This document shows, piece after piece, positions 1-5,026 of a DNA stretch of 5,219 nt. This DNA is from JBIOYL01 sp044870185 (GTDB taxonomy: Bacteria > Actinomycetota > CALGFH01). A model generated the notes under the pieces. That model was not told where the DNA came from, made no database searches, and worked only from the letters and a program-made list of their open reading frames with translations. The translations under genes were made by a program, and so were the position numbers. The stretch lies in assembly GCA_044870185.1 (NCBI GenBank), contig JBIOYL010000399.1, positions 1-5,219 of the forward strand. Direction: 5' to 3'. Position 1 is the stretch's first letter. Every line of letters starts with the position of its first letter.

Positions 1-1
1 A

Positions 2-130
2 CACGCATTCGCCATAGCCAATGCCAGCATGAGCGCGACGATCCGCAGCTTGGCCTGGCGCCTCGTCCACCAAGCCCGAGCCCGCCACTACCACCACAAA
101 CGCCGAACCGCCGTCGACATCAGTCAATGA
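2..130 (+). CDS. C-terminal fragment of an unrecognised basic protein (5' end outside window)
   Basis: A reading frame enters from the left edge and is open for 42 codons until TGA at 128-130. Its third codon positions are mostly G or C, as expected for coding DNA here. The visible C-terminus is rich in Arg, His and Ala, with a segment reading SLAWRLVHQARARHYHHKRR followed by TAVDISQ at the end. The stop overlaps the ATG of the next gene as ATGA (127-130), which suggests that both are read from one transcript with translational coupling. No family can be assigned from 42 residues. The basic, His/Arg-rich tail would suit a nucleic-acid-binding protein such as a transposase or replication protein, but this is only a guess. 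The alternative is that the frame is open by chance in GC-rich DNA. Confidence 0.5.
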   Translation, partial: HAFAIANASMSATIRSLAWRLVHQARARHYHHKRRTAVDISQ

Positions 131-705
131 TCACGAACTTAGGCTGCCGTACTAGGTTGACGTCAAGCAAGCTGCAGGTGTTTGTGTCCGGGACCTGGCG
201 TGAGGATCTGGCTGCCGAGTATGCCGAGGCAGCCGCCGCAATTGGCGTATTGATCGCCCAGGCTGGCTTCTCACTCGCCTGCGGGCCAGGGACCGGAACC
301 GCCCGGTACGCCATTGACGGCTTCAGGTCGGTGAAGGGCCGGTCCGGCATCGTGCGCTATTACTTGCCCGGTCAGCAGCACATGGTCGCAGCCGGCGAGG
401 AGATCCAGCCTGGCGCCGACGAGATCGTGCAGACGGACCTCGACTACCCCATGCGCAACGTCCATCAGGTCTCGCAGTCATCGGGGCTGATCGCGGTCAC
501 CGGCGGGGAGGGCACCCTGGAGGAAATCCTCCCGGCCGTGATCGATTACCACCTTCCGGTCGCAGTTCTCAAGGGTTCTGGCCCGGCCGCCGCCGGGTTG
601 GAGATGCTGCTTGGCCTCTTTCCGGACTGGGAGCTCAACGTGTTGATCGGAGACGATCCGGATGCACTGGCTCAGTTTGTCTTCGAGCGGATGCTGCGCG
701 CATAG
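127..705 (+). CDS. LOG/SLOG-family (lysine-decarboxylase-like) Rossmann nucleotide-binding protein
   Basis: The 192-residue product resembles the LOG / 'possible lysine decarboxylase' (SLOG) superfamily, whose members bind nucleotides. The best characterised ones release free-base cytokinins from nucleotide monophosphates. Seen here: a first beta strand LQVFVSGTW (16-24), an alternating helix/strand fold with ACGPGTG at 51-57, MRN at 109-111, and the signature GGEGTLEE at 126-133. That signature corresponds to the PGGxGTxxE nucleotide-binding and catalytic motif, with Thr125 in place of Pro. The length is typical of the family. The ATG at 127 overlaps the preceding stop (ATGA) and has no separate Shine-Dalgarno sequence, which fits coupled translation. 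The first 15 residues are poorly family-like and contain a TTA codon (Leu5), and the GTG at 178 is an alternative start. Codons are less GC-biased than in the methyltransferase gene. Substrate and pathway cannot be told; there is no signal peptide or membrane segment, so it is probably cytosolic. Confidence 0.75.
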   Translation: MITNLGCRTRLTSSKLQVFVSGTWREDLAAEYAEAAAAIGVLIAQAGFSLACGPGTGTARYAIDGFRSVKGRSGIVRYYLPGQQHMVAAGEEIQPGADEIVQTDLDYPMRNVHQVSQSSGLIAVTGGEGTLEEILPAVIDYHLPVAVLKGSGPAAAGLEMLLGLFPDWELNVLIGDDPDALAQFVFERMLRA

Positions 706-759
706 CACCACCAGAAGCTCAACGACCCAGTGCCTGGTCCCAACGCCGAACACTCGTTG

Positions 760-793
760 CCTTGGGTGACACGCTGAATACGGCTCACCAAGG
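760..793. terminator. hairpin between convergent genes, possible bidirectional terminator
   Basis: CCTTGGGTGA (760-769) can pair with TCACCAAGG (785-793) with one bulged G, leaving a 15-nt loop. It lies 55 bp past the stop of the plus-strand LOG-like gene. The right arm contains the last codons and stop (785-787) of the minus-strand dehydrogenase. No clear U-tract is seen on either side, but U-poor terminators are common in actinomycetes. The assignment rests on position and pairing only. Confidence 0.35.
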
Positions 794-1501
794 GATGAGG
801 GTGCGGTCTGCCCAGAACTGTCCGGTGGGGCCGTCGTCGGGCAGGGTGGCGAGCCATACGGGGGTGTCGGCGGCTTCGTCGGGCTCGCGAAGGTCGGGGC
901 CGAGGCCCATCCGGGTGTTGACCTTTCCGGGTGAGCATGAGTTGACGAGGACTCCTGTTCCTGCCAGCTCGGCGGCGAGGATGCGGGTGAGCGCGTTGAG
1001 GGCGGTCTTGGATACCCGGTACGACACGCCGCCGCCGACCGTGGTCGTGGTGGTCAGCGAGGCGAGGTGGCTTGAGATGTTGACGATGCGTCCGTAGCCG
1101 GCGTCGATCATCGGTTGGGCAACGGCGGCTGCGCAGCGCCACGCGCCGAGCAGGTTGGTGTCCAGGATTCGCGTGACCCGGGTGAAGTCTGGTGCGTACG
1201 CGTGCTGGCCTTGGTCTCCGACGATCGCCGCGTTGTTGATCAGGACGTCGATGCGGCCGTGGCTGGCCAGGACTGTCGCGACGGCGGCGTTGACGGAGGT
1301 CTCGTCGGTGACGTCCAGGTGTGCGCCGCTGACTGGCAGCTGGTGCTGGGCGAGCTCGTCGACGGCTGCGGCCACGAGCTGCGGGTCGCGGCCGGCGAGG
1401 ACGACGTGGTAGCCGCGCTGGGCGAGCTGGCGGCTGATGGCCAGGCCGAGTCCCCGGTTGGCGCCTGTGACGATGGCGATCCGCTGGCTGGGCGGGTTCA
1501 T
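785..1501 (-). CDS. short-chain dehydrogenase/reductase (SDR family, classical type)
   Basis: The 238-residue product is a classical NAD(P)(H)-dependent SDR oxidoreductase, expected to be soluble and cytosolic. In order: the cofactor motif TGANRGLG (12-19), LAGRD (35-39) at the end of strand 2, LDVTD (62-66), NNAA (89-92, usual form NNAG), Asn116 of the tetrad in DTNLLG, NISS (141-144) with the catalytic Ser, YRVSK (161-165) with the catalytic Tyr and Lys, and PG at 191-192. All active-site residues are present, so the enzyme should be functional. Arg38 after strand 2 favours NADPH. The insertion before the Tyr (five Thr then Gly-Gly-Gly) recalls carbonyl-reductase-like SDRs. The start is taken at 1501 because its ATG overlaps the regulator's stop as ATGA. 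The frame stays open far upstream, but that extension is an Arg/Pro-rich shadow of the regulator gene. The substrate is unknown; tailoring of the nearby peptide is possible but unsupported beyond proximity. Confidence 0.92.
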   Translation of the reverse strand: MNPPSQRIAIVTGANRGLGLAISRQLAQRGYHVVLAGRDPQLVAAAVDELAQHQLPVSGAHLDVTDETSVNAAVATVLASHGRIDVLINNAAIVGDQGQHAYAPDFTRVTRILDTNLLGAWRCAAAVAQPMIDAGYGRIVNISSHLASLTTTTTVGGGVSYRVSKTALNALTRILAAELAGTGVLVNSCSPGKVNTRMGLGPDLREPDEAADTPVWLATLPDDGPTGQFWADRTLIPW

Positions 1502-2817
1502 GCGGCGAGGGCGTCGTCGAGGTCGCGTGCGGCGCGATGGCGTGGTCCGATGGCCTTGCGCAGCTCGCCGAGGCGGCCGGTGTTGCGGGCCGATCGCGCC
1601 GCGGCCATCAGCGGCACGGCCTGCAGGGCGATGGTGGCGGCCGCGTCGGCGTCGCCGGCGAGGGCATGTGTCTCGGCGCTTCGCAGTAAGTAGGTGATGT
1701 TGTCTCGGGTCTTGTCCGGCGGCATGAGGTCTAGGGCCTGGGCAAGCCACCGCTGCGCGGCCGCAAGGTCGCCGAGTTCGAGGTAGCAGCTGCCGACTTG
1801 GGCGTGGTACTCGGCCTGGTCGAAGTAGCCGATCCAGCTCGGGTCGCCTGGGTGCGACGTTGCCGCGTCGGCGTCCGTGGTGGCGATCAGCCGCTCGCAG
1901 GCGGCCCGGTCCCGCATCGCGGCAAGCGCTCTGGCCTTGCGCAGGGTGAACATGGTGATCACGCGGGGGGTCGCGCCGCGCAGGCCGGACATGGTGGCGT
2001 CGGCGACCTGCAGGGCGTCGGTGGCGTTGCCGAAGTCGAGGGCCTGCAAGCTCATGCTCTTGAGGATGTTGGCCGCGACCAGGCGATCCCCGGCGCCGCG
2101 GGCGGCGTAGAGGCCGACCGCCCAATATCGCTGCGCTGCGGCGTGGCGCTGGCCGTCAAACATTGACCAGCCGGCAACCCGCGCGAGCTCCGCAGCCACG
2201 AGGTAGAGCCTTCGTCCCTGGGCGGAGGTGTAGCTGCCGTGGCGCAACAGGCTGATGACGGTACGCAGCTCGGCGTCGACGAGCTGCTGCACACTGGCTC
2301 CGCCGAGCTTGGCCTCCATACGTCGCAGCCGCGGCACCCCGGCCTCGATGTCGTCAACGAGTTGGCCGTCAACGTGGGTGTCGCCGGTGGTGTCGTTCAG
2401 CACGCCAGCGGGCAGCGCACCGAGCCCGGCCAGGGTGGCCATGGAGGTACCGGTGAGGAGCAGGAAGCTACGGCGGTCGGTCATCACGTCGTCCTCCAGC
2501 GCGGTCACGGCGGCGAGCACGCCATCGTGGTCGTGCGGGAAGTCCGTGCGGATCCCAGCGTACGCAGGCAGCCATAAGGGCCATCGCATGGTGTCGATGT
2601 GCTCGGCGGGTACGCCGAGGCGTCGGGCCAGCAGCAACTGAGTCACCCGGTCGGGGGTGGCCCCGTTCATCCACTTCCAGACCTTGCCCCGAGCGGTACT
2701 CATGTTGAGCTGGTCGGCGGCGGCTTCCTCGGCGATGACCCGGGCCAGGTCTCGGTGGCTCCATCCGTTGCGGGCCATCACATAGGCCAGCGGGTGGTCG
2801 TGGTGCTGGTGCTGCAT
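1498..2817 (-). CDS. XRE-family helix-turn-helix regulator with TPR-like helical C-terminal domain
   Basis: The 439-residue product has an N-terminal helix-turn-helix (about residues 8-75: AYVMARNGWSHRDLARVIAE, then GKVWKWMNG, then LLLARRLGVP). A linker contains DRRSFLLLTGTSMATLAGLG (114-133), and a long Ala/Leu-rich helical region (about 155-425) resembles the TPR repeats of actinomycete XRE regulators. An example is YHAQVGSCYLELGDLAAAQRW at 337-357. Such proteins are cytosolic DNA-binding regulators, and the TPR part is thought to sense a peptide or partner. The start at 2817 is chosen for the strong GGGGGAGG (2829-2822) four bases upstream. The frame is open to 3021, but that extension is low-complexity and crosses the regulatory repeats. 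The stop overlaps the SDR start (ATGA). Two TTA leucine codons occur (Leu81 at 2577-2575 and Leu377 at 1689-1687), a mark of bldA-type control in streptomycetes. The divergent repeats upstream suggest autoregulation. Confidence 0.88.
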   Translation of the reverse strand: MQHQHHDHPLAYVMARNGWSHRDLARVIAEEAAADQLNMSTARGKVWKWMNGATPDRVTQLLLARRLGVPAEHIDTMRWPLWLPAYAGIRTDFPHDHDGVLAAVTALEDDVMTDRRSFLLLTGTSMATLAGLGALPAGVLNDTTGDTHVDGQLVDDIEAGVPRLRRMEAKLGGASVQQLVDAELRTVISLLRHGSYTSAQGRRLYLVAAELARVAGWSMFDGQRHAAAQRYWAVGLYAARGAGDRLVAANILKSMSLQALDFGNATDALQVADATMSGLRGATPRVITMFTLRKARALAAMRDRAACERLIATTDADAATSHPGDPSWIGYFDQAEYHAQVGSCYLELGDLAAAQRWLAQALDLMPPDKTRDNITYLLRSAETHALAGDADAAATIALQAVPLMAAARSARNTGRLGELRKAIGPRHRAARDLDDALAA

Positions 2818-2839
2818 GACGCCTCCCCCGGTGGGCCGG

Positions 2840-2858
2840 GCGCCGCTACTGGCGGCGC
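2840..2858. promoter_or_regulatory. 7-bp stem, 5-nt loop hairpin in the regulator's 5' leader
   Basis: GCGCCGC (2840-2846) and GCGGCGC (2852-2858) are perfect inverted repeats around TACTG. On the minus strand the hairpin sits between the tandem repeat and the regulator's ribosome binding site, about 22 nt before the start codon. It could be an RNA hairpin that affects translation or a palindromic operator. Function is inferred from position only. Confidence 0.45.
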
Positions 2859-2860
2859 AA

Positions 2861-2880
2861 GAGAGTACACGGAGAGTACA
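2861..2880. repeat. tandem direct repeat GAGAGTACA x2 (11-bp period), candidate operator
   Basis: GAGAGTACA occurs at 2861-2869 and again at 2872-2880, separated by CG, giving an 11-bp period, about one helical turn. Read on the minus strand it is TGTACTCTC twice, starting 44 bp upstream of the regulator's ATG. Each copy contains TACTCT, which fits the actinomycete -10 pattern TANNNT. The repeat could therefore overlap the regulator's promoter and act as a tandem protein-binding site. The likely binder is the adjacent XRE regulator, but this is inference. Confidence 0.5.
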
Positions 2881-3067
2881 GCGGCAGTCTTCCACTTCGG
2901 CCGGTCGTTGGCTTGTCTGGACGCACGGCATGCCGGGCGGCGCGATAGGTCGTGGCCGGTAGGCCGAACCCGTGAGGCGGCCGCCGCTGCAACCGGTGGC
3001 CGTCTCACCTCTGCGGTCCACTGATGACGCTCGCCGAGAACGCCATCACACCGGCACCGCGGCGAGA

Positions 3068-3130
3068 CGGCGCGGGGCTCGTCCGGTACTCCCGGTCCCC
3101 CGTCTGGGATGGAAAGCCTGCCCCGCGCCG
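3068..3130. repeat. 11-bp perfect inverted repeat with 41-nt loop upstream of the 3152 gene
   Basis: CGGCGCGGGGC (3068-3078) is exactly complementary in reverse to GCCCCGCGCCG (3120-3130). The 41-nt loop contains a smaller TCCC/GGGA pairing (3096-3099 with 3106-3109). The element ends 10 bases before the GAGGAG ribosome binding site of the plus-strand gene. If transcribed, it would form a strong stem in the 5' leader. It may be a cis-regulatory structure or a chance product of GC-rich sequence; an 11-bp perfect arm favours the former. Confidence 0.5.
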
Positions 3131-3151
3131 ACCGTCGACCGAGGAGATGAC

Positions 3152-3622
3152 ATGGGCTCGGATCTTGTTCGCCAGACCGCCGGCGCTGCCGAGATGGCCG
3201 ACGTCGCCGCGGTGGTCGAGGCGGCCCGGTCCGTGATGATCATCCACACGCCCGATGCCGAGGGCCGGTGCACCGATTGCGCTTTGGGCGGCGAGCCGGT
3301 CGACGCGCCGTGCCCACTGGTACTGCGAGCGTCTCGGGTTCTTGCCGCGTACGCGCGGGCCACAGCTGTCTCCGCCACGTCGGGCACGCGCGGCCTTTCG
3401 CCTCACCCGCACCGCGGTGTTGTCTCGGTTCCGGCCGCCCTTGGCCGGTTGTCCCTACAGGAGATCCCGGAGGGCCCAGTCGTGGTCGGCGCGGTCAAGG
3501 TGACCGCTGCCGACGGCACCTCCTACCTGGCCGCTGCCGGGGCTGACGAACTCGAACAGCTCCTGGCCCGGATGCTCACTGGCGAGTGGGCGCAGCCGCG
3601 GCTGAGCGTGGAGGGGAGGTGA
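3152..3622 (+). CDS. hypothetical protein with CxxC motif
   Basis: The 156-residue product is not assigned to a named family. The start at 3152 is chosen because GAGGAG (3141-3146) lies five bases upstream; the frame is also open to an ATG at 2972, but that would run through the inverted repeat. The N-terminal part is helical (about 12-30). It is followed by HTPDAEGRCTDC (32-43) and a third Cys at 54 in APCPLV, giving a His-x7-Cys-x2-Cys-x10-Cys arrangement that could bind a metal. A helix (58-72) and a Gly/Ser/His-rich linker (76-92) come next. The C-terminal region resembles an alpha/beta module: VVVGAVKVTAADGTSYLAAAG (110-130), then helix ADELEQLLARMLTGEW. It has no signal peptide or membrane span. 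It is divergent from the XRE regulator, and its stop lies five bases before the GTG of the next small frame. Small Cys-containing hypotheticals of this kind are common near XRE regulators in actinomycetes; no function is claimed. Confidence 0.7.
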   Translation: MGSDLVRQTAGAAEMADVAAVVEAARSVMIIHTPDAEGRCTDCALGGEPVDAPCPLVLRASRVLAAYARATAVSATSGTRGLSPHPHRGVVSVPAALGRLSLQEIPEGPVVVGAVKVTAADGTSYLAAAGADELEQLLARMLTGEWAQPRLSVEGR

Positions 3623-3627
3623 CTGGC

Positions 3628-3714
3628 GTGAAGGTCAAGCACCGCCCGGCCCGCGACTTCTGCCGCTGACACTCGGCCTGCGACCCCGACGGGCAACCCG
3701 GCAAATACACCTAA
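3628..3714 (+). pseudogene. tiny reading frame interrupted by one in-frame TGA
   Basis: A GTG at 3628 follows a strong GGAGG-type ribosome binding site (within 3610-3619) and encodes 13 residues (VKVKHRPARDFCR, the first read as Met) before TGA at 3667-3669. The same frame then continues with HSACDPDGQPGKYT to TAA at 3712-3714. If the TGA were TGG (Trp), the product would be a 28-residue basic peptide with a C-x2-H-x2-C core and a PDGQPG turn. The good ribosome binding site, the coding-like codons on both sides and the coherent composition suggest a real small gene. It may carry a nonsense mutation, a sequencing error or UGA readthrough; the following base is C, a leaky stop context in bacteria. 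The alternative is a functional 13-residue peptide or no gene at all. The family is not recognised. Confidence 0.4.
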
Positions 3715-3717
3715 ACT
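3712..3717 (+). promoter_or_regulatory. candidate -10 element (TAAACT) for a leaderless methyltransferase transcript
   Basis: TAAACT matches the actinomycete -10 pattern TANNNT and ends seven bases before the ATG at 3725. This is the spacing expected when transcription starts at or next to the start codon. No Shine-Dalgarno sequence precedes 3725, which is consistent with a leaderless mRNA. No good -35 hexamer is visible upstream, and the hexamer shares its first three bases with the stop of the preceding small frame. Confidence 0.35.
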
Positions 3718-3724
3718 CCACCAG

Positions 3725-4978
3725 ATGGGAATTCACATGGCCGTGGACGGCACACAGGACCTCACTGCGCAGGATGACCTGCGCCGGGTGATGGTCGACC
3801 GGATCGTCGAGCAGCGCACCGCTCTCGGCGTTCCGCTCTCAGCCTCCGTCGAGGGCGCGCTGCGCAAGGTCGAGCGGCACCTGTTCGTCCCGGGCGTCTC
3901 CGCACAGGAGGCGTACACGGACGACGCTGTGATCACCAAGCGGGGCGGCGACGGGCTGGCGATGAGCTCGGTGTCCCAGCCGACGATCATCGCGATGATG
4001 CTCGACCAGCTCCAGGTACGCCCGGGTGACCGGATTCTGGAGATCGGCTCGGGCGGGTACAACGCGGCCCTGCTGCGCGAGCTGACCGGCCCGGACGGGC
4101 TGGTGGTCACGATGGACATCGACGTCGACGTCGTGGACCGGGCCCGCACGACGCTGGCCGCCGCCGGCTACGACGACGTGCAGGTGCTGCAGGGCGACGG
4201 CGAGTTCGCCGCCGACAAGTTCGCACCGTACGACCGGATCATCGTCACCGTCGGCGCTGCCGACATCCCCCGGGCGTGGATCGAGCAGCTGACCGGAGAC
4301 GGCCGGCTGGTGGTCCCGCTGCGCCTGCGTGGGCTCACCCGCTCGCTGGCGCTGGAGCGCACCGGCGATCACCTGGTGAGCCGGACCTTCGAGATCTGCG
4401 GCTTCGTGCCGATGCAGGGCGCTGGCGAGAAGCAGCAGCGCCAGATCCTGCTGCACGACCAGCCCGGGCACGAGGTCGCCCTGCGGGTGGACAACCCGGC
4501 GCTGACCTTCCCCGCCGACCTGCGCGACGCCCTGAGCGGTCCGCGCCACGAGGAGTGGACGTCGGTGACCGTCGGCTCGATGGAGCCCTTCGACGGCCAG
4601 GACCTGTGGCTGCTCTACGCACTGCCGGAGTTCTGCCTGCTCACCGCGACCAAGGAGGCGGTGACGGCGGGGCTGGTTGCACCGACGTGGCGGCTGGGCA
4701 CCCCGGCGATCGCCGACGGTGCCTCGTTCGCCTACCGCACGCTGCGGCGCGTCGACGGCGAGGAGAACCTCCACGAGTTCGGGGTGCTGGCCCACGGGCC
4801 GGACGCGACGGCGCTCGCCGCCCGCATGGCCGAGCAGATCAAGGTCTGGGACCGCGAGCACCGCAGCGGACCCGGGCCCGTCTTCGAGGTGCACCCCGCG
4901 GGTACGCCGGATGACCAGCTCAGCGGCGGCCTCGTGATCGACAAGGATCACACCCGAGTGTCGGTCTCCTGGACCTAG
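3725..4978 (+). CDS. PCMT-like O-methyltransferase of the FxLD lanthipeptide system
   Basis: The 417-residue product is a SAM-dependent methyltransferase related to protein-L-isoaspartate O-methyltransferase (PCMT), of the kind named 'methyltransferase, FxLD system'. The catalytic domain covers about 20-230: a substrate-side segment SSVSQPTIIAMMLD (81-94, compare PCMT's SxxSQP), SAM motif I LEIGSGGYNAALL (105-117), acidic motif TMDID (129-133), GDGE (157-160), IIVTVGAADIP (172-182) and DGRLVVPL (192-199). Motif I is one residue shorter than the usual PCMT EIGTGSGY. The C-terminal half (about 235-417) goes beyond PCMT's usual ~210-220 residues. It probably recognises the modified peptide. Characterised relatives in lanthipeptide clusters (OlvSA type) methylate a core Asp, giving aspartimide or isoaspartate. 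No Shine-Dalgarno precedes 3725; a start at ATG 3737, with GGGA at 3727-3730, would give 413 residues. The precursor gene follows after 48 bp, probably in one operon. Confidence 0.92.
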   Translation: MGIHMAVDGTQDLTAQDDLRRVMVDRIVEQRTALGVPLSASVEGALRKVERHLFVPGVSAQEAYTDDAVITKRGGDGLAMSSVSQPTIIAMMLDQLQVRPGDRILEIGSGGYNAALLRELTGPDGLVVTMDIDVDVVDRARTTLAAAGYDDVQVLQGDGEFAADKFAPYDRIIVTVGAADIPRAWIEQLTGDGRLVVPLRLRGLTRSLALERTGDHLVSRTFEICGFVPMQGAGEKQQRQILLHDQPGHEVALRVDNPALTFPADLRDALSGPRHEEWTSVTVGSMEPFDGQDLWLLYALPEFCLLTATKEAVTAGLVAPTWRLGTPAIADGASFAYRTLRRVDGEENLHEFGVLAHGPDATALAARMAEQIKVWDREHRSGPGPVFEVHPAGTPDDQLSGGLVIDKDHTRVSVSWT

Positions 4979-5026
4979 GCCGGGCAGACCGTCAGCACAA
5001 CCCATCCATCCCCACCTGGAGGACCG

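Larger units (their letters stand above)
2818..3151. promoter_or_regulatory. divergent intergenic regulatory region
   Basis: This 334-bp stretch separates the minus-strand regulator from the plus-strand hypothetical gene. It should hold the promoters of both. Seen in it are the regulator's ribosome binding site (2822-2829), a hairpin (2840-2858), a tandem repeat (2861-2880), an 11-bp inverted repeat (3068-3130) and the plus-strand ribosome binding site GAGGAG (3141-3146). I find no convincing -35/-10 pair for the plus-strand gene. Several frames are open across the region, but none has a family-like product or a better start than the two chosen genes. Confidence 0.6.

Noticed and set aside
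1115..1693. 192-residue plus-strand frame opposite the SDR/regulator junction
   Set aside because: It spans two well-supported genes on the other strand and has a composition expected of antisense translation.
1502..2125. Upstream extension of the SDR frame by over 200 residues
   Set aside because: The extension is Arg/Pro-rich with no family features and lies entirely within the well-supported regulator gene; the Rossmann fold begins right after the ATG at 1501.
2881..2950. Possible sigma-70 promoter (TTGTCT at 2913 with GATAGG at 2944) for the plus-strand gene
   Set aside because: The 25-bp spacer is too long and the -10 match is poor.
2818..3021. Longer start for the regulator at 3021
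   Set aside because: The extra 68 residues are low-complexity and cross the tandem repeat and hairpin, while ATG 2817 has a strong ribosome binding site and precedes the helix-turn-helix.
2972..3151. Longer start for the plus-strand hypothetical at 2972
   Set aside because: The added residues are Arg/Pro/Ala-rich without a ribosome binding site and span the 11-bp inverted repeat; GAGGAG before ATG 3152 is better.
3024..3236. 70-residue plus-strand frame containing a second ATG at 3147
   Set aside because: ATG 3147 overlaps the GAGGAG ribosome binding site itself, and the frame ends inside the 3152 gene in a Pro/Arg-rich tract.
3839..5005. 388-residue minus-strand open frame opposite the methyltransferase
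   Set aside because: It is an antisense shadow typical of GC-rich genes: composition is His/Arg/Val/Gln-rich with no recognisable domain, while the plus strand has all PCMT motifs.
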